From NCBI RefSeq assembly GCF_001693815.1, contig NZ_MBQD01000020.1, positions 1-64,000 on the forward strand: a DNA stretch of 64,000 bases, given 5' to 3'. Numbering within the stretch: position 1 is the first letter of the stretch; each line of letters begins with the position of its first letter. The translations under genes were made by a program, and so were the position numbers. Shown here piece by piece: positions 7,345 to 15,666 of the stretch. The notes under the pieces are model-generated. The model ran no database searches. It had not been told where the DNA came from and saw only the letters and a program-made list of their open reading frames with translations. Source of the stretch: Tessaracoccus lapidicaptus (lineage in GTDB: Bacteria; Actinomycetota; Actinomycetes; Propionibacteriales; Propionibacteriaceae).

Positions 7345-7893
7345 CCCCTGCGTCGTGCGTTGGAGCTCGGCGATGGTTGTCAGCCGCGCGACGAGTCTCC
7401 GCATCGTGGGAATCCCGCGGCACGTGACCGGGACGTCGATCAGCCGAGTCAGTACCGGTCCGGCGGAGATTCCCGCGCCGGTGGCGCTGGTGACTGCGTG
7501 GTCGCGGGTGAGGGCGTGCACGACGAGCTCGCCGGTAGCAGCAGGTTCGACGTGCGGCAGGACGAGGTCCGGGAGGCTGGGGGCGTCGAAGAGGACGAAC
7601 TCCCCGGCGGTTAGGCCGGGGTCAATGTGTCCCACGGTGTCGACGAGCCAGGCGGCGGAGCGGACCACGACAAGGTCGGCGTAGCCGGTGACTGCGGTCA
7701 GGCGGGTCACGACGGACTCCGCGAGTGTTGCTGGGTCGTCGCCGGTGAAGATCACGGTGCCGTTGGTCTGGAAGTTCACGGCGGTGGTCGCCCCGGCGGC
7801 GGTGAAGGCATCCAGGAGTTCGGCGCTGCGCGGTGACCGGCTCCGCGCCTGGCCGAGGTTCATGTTCCGGAAGAACGCCACCTGGATGTCCAC
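7315..7893 (-). CDS. DUF1697 family protein
   Basis: The 192-residue protein has the DUF1697 pattern: VAFFRNMNLGQARSRS near the start, where the family has 'ALLRGINVGG', then AELLDAFTAAGATTAVNFQTNGTVIF and a C-terminal region ending in TMRRLVARL. The biochemical role of DUF1697 is unknown. The 3' end overlaps the AraC remnant on the other strand. It sits alone and divergent from the kinase-like gene that follows. Confidence 0.8.
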   Translation of the reverse strand: MDIQVAFFRNMNLGQARSRSPRSAELLDAFTAAGATTAVNFQTNGTVIFTGDDPATLAESVVTRLTAVTGYADLVVVRSAAWLVDTVGHIDPGLTAGEFVLFDAPSLPDLVLPHVEPAATGELVVHALTRDHAVTSATGAGISAGPVLTRLIDVPVTCRGIPTMRRLVARLTTIAELQRTTQGSAGGPERPR

Positions 7894-8006
7894 CTACCCG
7901 ATCATTCCATGCGGACCCCGTCGAACATCCGTCATGGCCGCTGACAGCGGATGTGGAGGCAGCTATCGCGCGCTGTGGGAGCCGGGTGGTGTGCCAAGCT
8001 TGCGGC

Positions 8007-8576
8007 GTGCCCGTGCTCACCTCCAATCAGTCACTTGAGGCGTGTCCGCGCCGCGTGCTGGTGGCGGGGACCTCCGGGTCGGGGAAGACGACCTTGGCGT
8101 CTCGAATCGCACGTCAGCTGGGCATTCCTCACGTCGAGATCGACGCTCTCTACCACGGTCCGAACTGGACTCCTCGGGAGTCGTTCCTGGCGGATGTATC
8201 TGCACTCGTGGCGGAGGACGAGTGGGTGACCGAATGGCAGTACCGCAGTGCCCGCGCCGCCCTGGCGGCCCGAGCCGATCTGGTGGTCTGGCTCGACTTG
8301 CCGGTCGCCACGGTGATGCGTCAGGTCACGGTCAGGACGGTGCGCCGACAGTTGCGGCGCGAGGTGCCCTGGAACGGCAATCACGAACCGTCGCTATGGA
8401 CGGTGTTCACCGAGCCGAACCACATCGTGCGCTGGGCCTGGAGGACCCGTCACCGGACAGGGGAGCGAATCGACGCTCTGGTGAGGGCGCGCCCTGAACT
8501 GGCCATTGTCCGGCTGCGGTCGCACCGGCAAGCGCGCGCATGGCTCGAGGGGCCGCTCGCGGCGTCGTCGCGCTGA
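8007..8576 (+). CDS. P-loop kinase-like protein (adenylate kinase/topology modulation type)
   Basis: The 189-residue protein has a Walker A GTSGSGKTT close to its N-terminus, then HVEIDALYHGPNWTPRESF and ADLVVWLDLPVATVMRQV, the pattern of FlaR/'topology modulation' P-loop kinases related to shikimate and adenylate kinases. GTG at 8007 gives a normal N-terminus; the frame is open further upstream but that part overlaps the divergent gene. It probably phosphorylates a small molecule; the substrate is unknown. Confidence 0.82.
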   Translation: MPVLTSNQSLEACPRRVLVAGTSGSGKTTLASRIARQLGIPHVEIDALYHGPNWTPRESFLADVSALVAEDEWVTEWQYRSARAALAARADLVVWLDLPVATVMRQVTVRTVRRQLRREVPWNGNHEPSLWTVFTEPNHIVRWAWRTRHRTGERIDALVRARPELAIVRLRSHRQARAWLEGPLAASSR

Positions 8577-8708
8577 GGCGGCGGCGCGTGCTCGGAAAGC
8601 TGCCTGCCGATCAGACGCTGATGCAAATATGGGTGCCGGGCCCGTCGTCACTTCTGCCCACCTGCGCGGGCACAATGGCGGCTGTCTAGACGGAGGATCA
8701 ACGAAACC

Positions 8709-8942
8709 ATGATGCGCCTGAACATGGCGGTGTCTCGCGAGGTGCGCGCAGAGCTTGAGCGCCAAGAACTGAAGCCCAAAGCCATCACCTTCTGGCTCAA
8801 TTGCAGCGACAGCAAGGCACGAACCCTCTGCGCTGGGAACGCCGTATGGACCATGCCCGATCTGGAAGTGGTCTGCGACGGACTCGGCGTGACCGTCTCC
8901 GAGATGCTGTCTCGCTGCGCGGCCCGCCTCCAGGCACCTTGA
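8709..8942 (+). CDS. Small XRE-like helix-turn-helix protein
   Basis: The 77-residue protein resembles a single Cro/C1 HTH domain: VSREVRAELERQELKPKAITFWL, then ARTLCAGNAVWTMPDLEVVCDGLGVTVSEMLSR. A GGAGG lies at 8692-8696, twelve bases before the first ATG and fifteen before a second in-frame ATG at 8712, longer than usual. It converges with the NERD gene. Probably a DNA-binding regulator or phage-type repressor; its target is not visible. Confidence 0.65.
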   Translation: MMRLNMAVSREVRAELERQELKPKAITFWLNCSDSKARTLCAGNAVWTMPDLEVVCDGLGVTVSEMLSRCAARLQAP

Positions 8943-8980
8943 GTCGAACGTCGCCAGCTCTTCGCGTGCTGCTGCTCGAG

Positions 8981-9913
8981 TCACCCGCGAGCTCGGGGAA
9001 AGGCTTCGTGGAGCTCCCACTGCAAGTCGGCGATCTGGGCCTCATTCAAGGGCCCGGGCTCGGTCAACATCGCCTTGAGCTTCTTGGGCCACACCACCGC
9101 CACGTCGTTGATGGTGAACGAGCCTCCGATGAGCGGCCAGTCTGCGTCAATGAAACACAGCACGCCGCGCACCGGCACCTCGGGACGATCAGCCAGCGCC
9201 GCCCGGATCAGGGCGACCTGCCTCTGCATCCCAGCCACCAAGGCGGTCCGATCGCGACCCCCGACCGTCAGCGACTCGACGCGAGGTCGGATGAGGCCGC
9301 CCTCGACCCGAAGCGCTGGCCGCGAGTTGCGGTATCGCTTGGCGTCCACCACAACCACGCCGGTGGGGCAGACCACCACGTGGTCGATGTTGGCCCGAGT
9401 GCGCGGGATGCGCCGGTCATGCAGAACGCGCAGCGAGTCGCCCGCCATGGACGCCAGCATCTCGCTGAGCATCCGTTCGCCCTCCGCGCCGACGGACCAG
9501 GCACGGGTGGACTGTGGATCATCGAACACTGCAAGCAGGAAACGGCCTAGCCGGGGGTGGTTGGTCAGGACACGCTCGCGGCGAGCATCGTGGCGCCGTA
9601 GGTACTCCGCCGCCGCCGACGCGCCCCCATGTCCGTCGACCACTCCCAGGGCCGGGTGACCCTCTGCGTCGGTCTGGGGCGCTCGGCCGAGGACACTGTC
9701 CGTGGAGGCTGAGTCGGCACTGGTATCAGGGGCGGCCGGCCCCGGTTGGTCCGTGGGAGCCTGCGCGCACGGCATGCAGGTCACGGTTCTGCTGGTGCGG
9801 TGGTAGTCCGCGGTAACGCCGGCGCTCAGGACGGCGCCGCAGGTCGCGCAGCGGCCCGCGTAGCGAAGCCTCATCCGCTTCACGGCCGCGATAGACGCTG
9901 ATTCTCCCTCCAT
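8981..9913 (-). CDS. NERD-domain protein with N-terminal zinc finger
   Basis: The 310-residue protein begins with a zinc-ribbon-like C-A-T-C...C-M-P-C segment (residues 22-49), then a linker and a NERD domain: AWSVGAEGERMLSEML, then RRIPRTRANIDHVVVCPTGVVVVDAKRYRN, which holds the conserved E, D and D-x-K catalytic-like residues of restriction-endonuclease-fold nucleases. NERD proteins are predicted to act on DNA and are common in plasmid and defence contexts. No partner gene is obvious here. ATG at 9913 is the first in frame. Confidence 0.82.
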   Translation of the reverse strand: MEGESASIAAVKRMRLRYAGRCATCGAVLSAGVTADYHRTSRTVTCMPCAQAPTDQPGPAAPDTSADSASTDSVLGRAPQTDAEGHPALGVVDGHGGASAAAEYLRRHDARRERVLTNHPRLGRFLLAVFDDPQSTRAWSVGAEGERMLSEMLASMAGDSLRVLHDRRIPRTRANIDHVVVCPTGVVVVDAKRYRNSRPALRVEGGLIRPRVESLTVGGRDRTALVAGMQRQVALIRAALADRPEVPVRGVLCFIDADWPLIGGSFTINDVAVVWPKKLKAMLTEPGPLNEAQIADLQWELHEAFPRARG

Positions 9914-9983
9914 GGCGACTCAACGTAGCGGTCATCTGGGTTAACGTGACTGCCTGGTCGGCGAGCGTAGGGGGTGAAAAGCG

Positions 9984-11309
9984 ATGTGTTGCATCCGCAC
10001 AGCGGTCGCCGCCATCCCTCTCGCGCTGCTCCTCAGCGCGTGCGGGCCTGGCGAACCCGCCGCGTCCCCCAGTACCGTGCCCACAGACCGGGCGAGCAGC
10101 ACCCTGACGCCCGAGCCGACACCCAGCGTGACCCCCAGCCCTGCTGCTAGCGCAGCCCCCAGGAAGGACCCACCCGTGCCCGACCCCTCTGTCGACGCCC
10201 AGGAGCAAGCCACCCTCGACCAGCAGCTCCGGGACGCAGCCTGGGCCAATGACGTCGAACTTGCGCGGCGACTCGTCGAGGCGGGCGCGGACGTGAACGC
10301 CAAGGACGAGACCGAGCAGTCCGCCTACCTCATCGCCGCGAGCGAGGGGTACCTCGACCTGCTGCGCCTGACGCTCGCCAACGGGGCGCTGGTGGACGAC
10401 AAGGACAGCTGGAACGGCACCGGTCTCATCCGCGCTGCCGAACGCGGGCACGGCTTGGTCGTGGGGGAGTTGTTGCGGGCGGGGATCGACCGCGACCACG
10501 TCAACCGGATCGGCTACCAGGCCATCCACGAGGCCGTCTGGCTGGGCAATGACACCCCGACGTATGCCACCACCGTCAGGGTGCTCGCGGCGGGCGGCGT
10601 CGAGATGGACCTTGCGTCGCCGTCGGCTGGGTTGACGCCGGTGGAGATGGCAGTTGAACGGGGTTTCGCGGGGCTGGAGTGGATCCTGCGGACCGTGACG
10701 ACCGCCGATCGTCCGGCCGACCCGGACGCCTCGTTGCTCCGCGCGGCCGAGGCGGGCGACGCCGACGGTGTCGCCGTCGCGCTGCGGGCCGGCGCCGACA
10801 TCGAGGCGCGCGACGACCGCGACCGCACGGCGCTGCTGCTGTCCGCGACGTTTGATCATGTGCCGGTCGCGGAGGTCCTCGTCGCGATGGGTGCCGATCC
10901 CGACGCGCTCGACGACCGGCACGACACGCCCTGGCTGGTCACGGGCGTGACCGGCAGCGTGGCGATGCTCGAGGCGCTCCTTCCCGCGAACCCCGACCTG
11001 ACGATCCGCAACCGCTTCGGTGGGCTGTCGCCGATCCCCGCCAGCGAGCGCGGGCACGTCGAGTACGTGCGTCGCGTGGTCAAGACCAACGTGGACATCA
11101 ACCATGTCAACAACCTCGGCTGGACCGCGATGCTCGAGGCGGTGATTCTCGGCGACGGGGGACCCCGGCACCAGGAGATCGTGCAGATCCTGCTCGACGC
11201 CGGGGCCGACCCCACCATCGGGGACCGCGACGGCGTGACGCCGCTGCAGCACGCTGAGGCACTCGGTCATCACCGCCTCGCCGCCATCCTGCGCGGCGGG
11301 TCGCGCTGA
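9984..11309 (+). CDS. Secreted ankyrin-repeat lipoprotein
   Basis: The 441-residue protein starts with a lipoprotein signal (AAIPLALLLSAC, acylated Cys at 20) and a 45-residue Pro/Ser/Thr linker. Then come about ten ankyrin repeats, for example ARRLVEAGADVNAKDE and VQILLDAGADPTIGDRDG. Residues 75-235 and 240-435 align with each other repeat by repeat (compare HVNRIGYQAIHEAVWLG with HVNNLGWTAMLEAVILG), so the domain arose by duplication of a five-repeat block. It probably binds a protein on the outer face of the membrane. Partner unknown. Confidence 0.88.
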   Translation: MCCIRTAVAAIPLALLLSACGPGEPAASPSTVPTDRASSTLTPEPTPSVTPSPAASAAPRKDPPVPDPSVDAQEQATLDQQLRDAAWANDVELARRLVEAGADVNAKDETEQSAYLIAASEGYLDLLRLTLANGALVDDKDSWNGTGLIRAAERGHGLVVGELLRAGIDRDHVNRIGYQAIHEAVWLGNDTPTYATTVRVLAAGGVEMDLASPSAGLTPVEMAVERGFAGLEWILRTVTTADRPADPDASLLRAAEAGDADGVAVALRAGADIEARDDRDRTALLLSATFDHVPVAEVLVAMGADPDALDDRHDTPWLVTGVTGSVAMLEALLPANPDLTIRNRFGGLSPIPASERGHVEYVRRVVKTNVDINHVNNLGWTAMLEAVILGDGGPRHQEIVQILLDAGADPTIGDRDGVTPLQHAEALGHHRLAAILRGGSR

Positions 11310-11344
11310 TTCGGCTCGAAGAAGCGAACGTTCGGGCGGGAGCG

Positions 11345-11418
11345 GCTGCAAGTTTCTCGCTGTGGGACTTCTTGCGTGCATATGCACAGCAAGAGCTCCA
11401 CAGCGAGAAAGATGCAGG
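11345..11418. repeat. Long imperfect inverted repeat (possible hairpin or cruciform)
   Basis: Perfect 13-bp arms (TTTCTCGCTGTGG at 11353-11365 and CCACAGCGAGAAA at 11398-11410) enclose a partly paired middle that ends in the 12-bp palindrome GTGCATATGCAC (11376-11387). The arms extend outwards with a few mismatches to about 11345 and 11418. It follows the ankyrin gene stop by about 35 nt and could act as a terminator, but it is longer and less GC-rich than other terminators here. Confidence 0.65.
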
Positions 11419-11566
11419 CTGAATCCCCTCATGGGGTCGCGCCTGGCGAGGGTGATCAGCGTGAGCGTTGCTGTGGCGGCGCAGACGGCTGAGGGCGAGG
11501 CGGGTACCTTGACCGATCCAGTGGAGTGCACGCCGGTCACGTAGCGGATGCCCATGGCGGGGCGCA

Positions 11567-11779
11567 CTAGGCGACGGCCTCACCGCCGGGCTTCACCGCC
11601 CGCACGAAGGCGCCACTCATCACCCTGCCCGTCAGCCGTTCGCCGTCGATCCCGGTGAAGCCGGCCGACCGCACCAGCTCTTCGAGTCCCGCCTGAGTCA
11701 GGTTCCGCTGGCCCTTCTGGTGGGTCTTGAGTCCCACCGGCGAACCGCACGTGAGGTCGCGCGCCGAGAGACGAGCCGA
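11567..11779 (-). pseudogene. Possible C-terminal fragment of a SAM-dependent methyltransferase
   Basis: Between a stop near 11780 and the TAG at 11567-11569 the minus strand reads about 70 codons ending in ...HQKGQRNLTQAGLEEL, then VRSAGFTGIDGERL, then MSGAFVRAVKPG. This looks like the last helices and strands of a class I methyltransferase ('l..aGF..v....g..f.a.kp'). There is no methyltransferase motif I, no good start codon, and the frame is closed immediately upstream. I interpret it as a decayed remnant, with moderate doubt about the family. Confidence 0.4.
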
Positions 11780-12787
11780 TCAGTGGTCGTCGTCGCCTCC
11801 CGAGCCGGGTCGCATGATGATCGACTCGGTGTACGCCATGGCCGGGCACTCGGCGGTCCCGCTGCGGCCGTCGTCGATCGACACCGTGATGGAGCTCATG
11901 TAGGTCGTCCTAGCGGACCGGACCGTGATGCCGTCGAACGTCTCGGTCTCGAGCTCCCGGGTGCTGGTCCTGGCCAGGTCGACGGAGATCGTCAGCTCGC
12001 CGATCGCCTCCTCGGTGATCAGGTCGATCAGCTCCGCCGTCGCCTCACCGGAGCCGCCCCGCAGCGAGATGGTGCCGCTGGCCTTCTGCGGGTCGACGCC
12101 GTCGTCGATGATGACCTCGAAGATCGGGTCGCGCCCGGATCCGCTCAGCCGCACCTCGCCGAACTCCAGGCCTGCGAGCTGGCAGATCTCGGAATCGAAT
12201 CCGCTGTCGCGGTAGACGACCGCCTCGGGGTTGGTGGTCCGGACGTCGAAGGCCAGGTCCTGGGAGGTGCAGTCGTCCGCGCCGACCTGCACGTCGTAGC
12301 CGGGCACGGTGACCGACGTCACCACCACCTGGTAGTCCGTGGTGATCACGGTGCCCTTCTCCTCCCAGCTGTTGCCGGATCGACCCCGCACCTCCTCCAA
12401 CACCGGATCACCCACGACAGTGCGGATGCCCTCGACCGTCGCCGTGCCGACCGGCTGTCCCGACGCGACGCTGATCAGATCCACCTCGGCCGAGAACGAC
12501 CCGTCCGCGCCGAACTCGGCGGTGCCGCTTGTGCTCTCCAGGACCGTGTCGTAGTCCAGGGTCTCCACGAACATGAACGATCCGGACTCGCCCGTCGCCG
12601 ACGACGCCGACGCCCCGAAGAACACGAGGTCCGTCTCGGCGGTCTCGAAGACGCACGAGACGTCACTGATGGTGTTGACGATATGTTCGCTCCGGGCCGC
12701 AGAGGCCGGGGGAGCCGCCGCGAACGCCGCCAGAAGCCCTGCGCTCGCCAGGGCCACGGCCAGTCGTCGGGCAGAAGTGGTTGTCAT
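11780..12787 (-). CDS. Secreted hypothetical protein
   Basis: The 335-residue protein has a clear Sec signal peptide (MTTTSARRLAVALASAGLLA, then AAFAAAPPASA, cleavage around residue 31-33). The mature part is acidic, rich in Thr, Ser, Val and Gly with predicted beta-strands, and has four widely spaced Cys residues that could form disulfides. The C-terminal tail is Asp/Gly rich. No known domain. ATG at 12787 follows GGAGGGATTC. No operon partner is visible. Confidence 0.8.
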   Translation of the reverse strand: MTTTSARRLAVALASAGLLAAFAAAPPASAARSEHIVNTISDVSCVFETAETDLVFFGASASSATGESGSFMFVETLDYDTVLESTSGTAEFGADGSFSAEVDLISVASGQPVGTATVEGIRTVVGDPVLEEVRGRSGNSWEEKGTVITTDYQVVVTSVTVPGYDVQVGADDCTSQDLAFDVRTTNPEAVVYRDSGFDSEICQLAGLEFGEVRLSGSGRDPIFEVIIDDGVDPQKASGTISLRGGSGEATAELIDLITEEAIGELTISVDLARTSTRELETETFDGITVRSARTTYMSSITVSIDDGRSGTAECPAMAYTESIIMRPGSGGDDDH

Positions 12788-12995
12788 GAATCCCTCCTGG
12801 GTGAATGCGCCCACAGGTTAAGCAGCCGTGGATCCATGGGGAACAGGTGCGCGGGAAGTTGTGTTCAGCGCCCGCGCGTCCCACGGAGTCCTGGCCCCAG
12901 ATGCCCGGATTTTGCGCCGCCATCACCCGAAGTGAGGTCCTCGCCGGACGGCGCAGCGCGTCGCGCGTGCACGCGGTGTGGGCCACACTGGGCGC

Positions 12996-13646
12996 ATGTC
13001 TCGTGTCCCGCTGGAGCAGATCTGGCCGCCGTTCGGACTCCGCATCACCGCTGGCGACCTGCAGCTGACGGCGATCCGCGAGGGCGACCTGCCCGACCTC
13101 GTCGGACTCGTGCTGGATGGCATCCATGACCCGGCTCACATGCCGTTTCTGTTCCCGTGGACCGACGCGCCAGCAGACGAGCTGCCCGCCAACTACATGC
13201 GCTACTTCGGGCGCATGATCGCGGCCCAGACACCGGAGACCACCAACCTCGAGCTGGTGGTCCGGCGCGGGGACGAGGTCGTCGGGATCCAGGCGTTGGA
13301 GGGGAACGACTTTCCCGTGACCCGCACCCTCCAGACCGGGTCGTGGCTCGCCCGTCGCTTCCACGGCCACGGCATCGGCACCCGCATGCGGCAGGCGGTG
13401 TGCGCGTTCGCGTTCGACCACCTCGGCGCCGAGCGCATCACGTCGTCGGCCTTCCTCGACAACCCGGCATCCCTGGCGGTGAGCCGCAAGGTGGGCTATC
13501 AGCCCAGCGGGCGGCAGTGGGTGTCGCGGCGTGGGCAGCCGGCGGAGCAGCAGCGGCTGCTCCTGACGCCGGACACGTTCGTGCGCGGAGACGAGATTCT
13601 GGTCGACGGCGCGACTGAACTCCGGCGGTTCCTGGGCCTCGACTGA
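12996..13646 (+). CDS. GNAT acetyltransferase, RimJ/RimL type
   Basis: The 216-residue protein has the RimJ/RimL pattern: LQLTAIREGDLPDLV at the start, ELVVRRGDEVVGIQAL in the core, RTLQTGSWLARRFHGHGIGT (acetyl-CoA loop, R/H-G-x-G-x-G/T) and FDHLGAERITSSAFLDNPAS, then SRKVGYQ. The family acetylates protein N-termini or small molecules. ATG at 12996 is preferred over GTG at 12978 because it directly precedes the domain. Stands alone; a block of palindromic repeats follows it. Confidence 0.88.
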   Translation: MSRVPLEQIWPPFGLRITAGDLQLTAIREGDLPDLVGLVLDGIHDPAHMPFLFPWTDAPADELPANYMRYFGRMIAAQTPETTNLELVVRRGDEVVGIQALEGNDFPVTRTLQTGSWLARRFHGHGIGTRMRQAVCAFAFDHLGAERITSSAFLDNPASLAVSRKVGYQPSGRQWVSRRGQPAEQQRLLLTPDTFVRGDEILVDGATELRRFLGLD

Positions 13647-13748
13647 TGGGTGGCCAGCTATCCCGGAGCATTCACGGCCACCCCCGTCGGCCGGCCCGCT
13701 CAGAAGTTCCGTTCGATGCAGGCCCGAGGCGCCTGTCTTGGGGCTTCC

Positions 13749-13825
13749 CGCCTGCTCTCGAGGGCAGGCGTCGCGAGGGAGGGCAGGTGCCGGGGCGACG
13801 CCTGCACTGGAGGACAGGCGTCGCC
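13749..13825. repeat. Dispersed palindromic repeat, locus A
   Basis: The clearest unit is GGCGACGCCTG (13794-13804), a 10-nt loop, and CAGGCGTCGCC (13815-13825), an 11-bp perfect inverted repeat. A second one, CGCCTGC (13749-13755) and GCAGGCG (13764-13770), precedes it, and single GGCAGGCG half-units flank them up to about 13842. The same unit occurs at 22.4 and 23.5 kb. Confidence 0.75.
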
Positions 13826-13896
13826 ACCCAAGGCAGGCGCCCCCTGGCACAGCGGGTCTCTCGCTTCTCGCGGCGTCGTCGGGCAGGATCGCCGAC

Positions 13897-14556
13897 ATGA
13901 CCGGCGCCACGCGCGAGCTCGCGATGTTCCCCCTCGGCTCCGTGTTGGTGCCCGGAATGCCACTGCAGCTGCAGGTGTTCGAGCCTCGCTATGTGGCGAT
14001 GCTCTCGTCCTCGCTCGCCGGGACCGAGCGCGAGTTCGGGGTGGTGTTGATCGAGCGAGGCTCCGAGGTCGGGGGAGGAGACCTGCGCTTCGACGTCGGC
14101 ACGGTGGCGCGCATCGTGTCGGTCGAGGTGGGCGACGGGTCCATCCACCTGCTGGCGAAGGGCACCACCCGATTCGAGGTCGTGCGGTGGCTCGAGGACG
14201 ACCCCTTCCCTCGGGCCGAGGTGCGCGATCTCGCGTCCCTGGTGGTCGACGACTCCACCCCGTCGAGGCTCGCCGAGGCTGAGGCGGTGGTGCGGGCAAC
14301 CCTCGCCAGGAGCAGCGAGTTCGTGGAACTGCCGTGGCCGGCGGACGTGGAACTGTCGGGGGACCTCGACGAGCGCATCTGGCAGGTGGCGGGCATCGCG
14401 CCGCTCAGCTCGATCGACCACTACGCCTTGCTGTGTTCGACGACCGCGGCTGAGCTGTTGGCCCGGCTGGTCGACGACACGCAGGGGGCGGAGATGGTCC
14501 TCACTGCGGGATGGGGGTTGGAGCCGGGCGACGACGATAAGGGTGTGGATCAATGA
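13897..14556 (+). CDS. LON substrate-binding domain protein
   Basis: The 219-residue protein is a standalone N-terminal Lon domain: ELAMFPLGSVLVPGMPLQLQ, then VFEPRYVAM, then FGVVLIERGSEVGG and VGTVARIVSVEVGDGSIHLL, the usual strand series. No ATPase or protease domain follows. Such proteins are common in actinobacteria with unknown roles, presumably in substrate recognition. ATG at 13897 fits the domain start. It overlaps the next gene by 4 nt (ATGA), so they are co-translated. Confidence 0.88.
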   Translation: MTGATRELAMFPLGSVLVPGMPLQLQVFEPRYVAMLSSSLAGTEREFGVVLIERGSEVGGGDLRFDVGTVARIVSVEVGDGSIHLLAKGTTRFEVVRWLEDDPFPRAEVRDLASLVVDDSTPSRLAEAEAVVRATLARSSEFVELPWPADVELSGDLDERIWQVAGIAPLSSIDHYALLCSTTAAELLARLVDDTQGAEMVLTAGWGLEPGDDDKGVDQ

Positions 14557-14969
14557 CGCCCAACCCTCAGCACAGCCTCCGGCTCGCGGCGAGCGGTCCG
14601 CTACCGGTGGAGGAGGTGTGGGCGCGCTACACCCAGCCAGAATGGTGGCCGCGGTGGGCTCCCCATCTCCGCGAGGTCTACTACGGGCACCCGGTCGTCA
14701 GGCCGGGGACGACGGGGCGGGTCAAGGGCGTCGGGGGTGTGATCGCCCACTTCCGCATCGAGGACGTCGACGCGGTGGCCCGAACCTGGGCCTGGAGCGT
14801 GAGGAGCGGTCCGCTGCGGCTGTCCTTCGAGCACGGCGTGGATGCGGCCTCGCCCGGATCGGGGAAGAGGACCACGGCGTGGCTGGTGGTGCACGGCGCC
14901 TGGCCACTCGTGATCGGCTACGCGCCGGTTGCCCGGTACTCGCTAGGGTGGCTCGTCTCCCCTCCGTAG
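14553..14969 (+). CDS. SRPBCC-family protein (polyketide cyclase-like)
   Basis: The 138-residue protein fits the START/SRPBCC fold: LRLAASGPLPVEEVWARYTQ, then PEWWPRWAPHLREV, then RVKGVGGVIAHFRIEDVD and RTWAWSVRSGPLRLSFEHGV. These helix-grip domains bind hydrophobic ligands. It is slightly short at the C-terminus, ending without the usual long last helix. Coupled by a 4-nt overlap to the LON-domain gene. Confidence 0.75.
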   Translation: MTPNPQHSLRLAASGPLPVEEVWARYTQPEWWPRWAPHLREVYYGHPVVRPGTTGRVKGVGGVIAHFRIEDVDAVARTWAWSVRSGPLRLSFEHGVDAASPGSGKRTTAWLVVHGAWPLVIGYAPVARYSLGWLVSPP

Positions 14970-15019
14970 AGCGAACGCCACCGGCCACGCGGCCGATCGA
15001 CGGCCCTAGTCTGGGCGGC

Positions 15020-15658
15020 ATGAGTGCGTTCGAGGGGATCCCGTTCGAGGCAATGGACTTCTACGAAGACTTGGAGGTCAACAACTCCCGCGACTGGTGG
15101 GCCGCCAACCGCGACCGCTACGACACCGTCGTGCGCGCCCCGATGGAGGCGCTCGCCGCCGCGCTGGAGGCGGAGTTCGGGGCCACCAAGGTGTTCCGTC
15201 CGAACCGCGACGTGCGCTTCTCGGCCGACAAGTCCCCGTACAAGACGCACCAGGGCGCCGTCGTCTCGACGGCGTCGCGCATGGGCTGGTACGTGCAAAT
15301 CAGCGCGGAGGGCCTGATGACGGCGGCGGGCTGGTACGCCGCGACCGCCGAGCAGGTCGCCCGCTACCGGGCCGCCGCCGGCGACGAGGAGACCGGGGCG
15401 CAGCTGCTGCGCATCGTGGACGAACTGCGGCGCGGAGGGTTCGACATCGACGGCGACCGTGTGAAGACCAGGCCGCGTGGCGTCGACCCGGATCATCCGT
15501 TCCTGGACCTACTGCGGCACCGGACGCTGACCGCCGGACGCCAGTACGGCGCCCCGGACTGGCTGCCCACGGGTGAGGTGATCGATCGCGTGGCCGCGGA
15601 CTGGCGGGCCTACCGACCCCTGATGGAATGGCTGGACCAGCACGTCGGCGACGGCTGA
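15020..15658 (+). CDS. DUF2461 (TIGR02453) family protein
   Basis: The 212-residue protein matches DUF2461: EDLEVNNSRDWWAANRDRYD, then FGATKVFRPNRDVRFSADKS and PYKTHQGAV, the invariant core of the family, then WYVQISAEGLMTAAGWY. The function of the family is unknown. ATG at 15020 is the natural start; the frame is open upstream but overlaps the SRPBCC gene. It is followed convergently by a dihydrofolate-reductase-like gene. Confidence 0.88.
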   Translation: MSAFEGIPFEAMDFYEDLEVNNSRDWWAANRDRYDTVVRAPMEALAAALEAEFGATKVFRPNRDVRFSADKSPYKTHQGAVVSTASRMGWYVQISAEGLMTAAGWYAATAEQVARYRAAAGDEETGAQLLRIVDELRRGGFDIDGDRVKTRPRGVDPDHPFLDLLRHRTLTAGRQYGAPDWLPTGEVIDRVAADWRAYRPLMEWLDQHVGDG

Positions 15659-15666
15659 GGTGCGCG

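Noticed and set aside
11345-11418. Integron attC site
   Set aside because: The core sites GTTRRRY and RYYYAAC are absent and no integrase gene is near.
11580-11849. 89-codon minus-strand gene after the secreted-protein gene
   Set aside because: It overlaps the secreted protein's coding end in another frame and is Arg/Gly-rich; the methyltransferase-like frame is more plausible.
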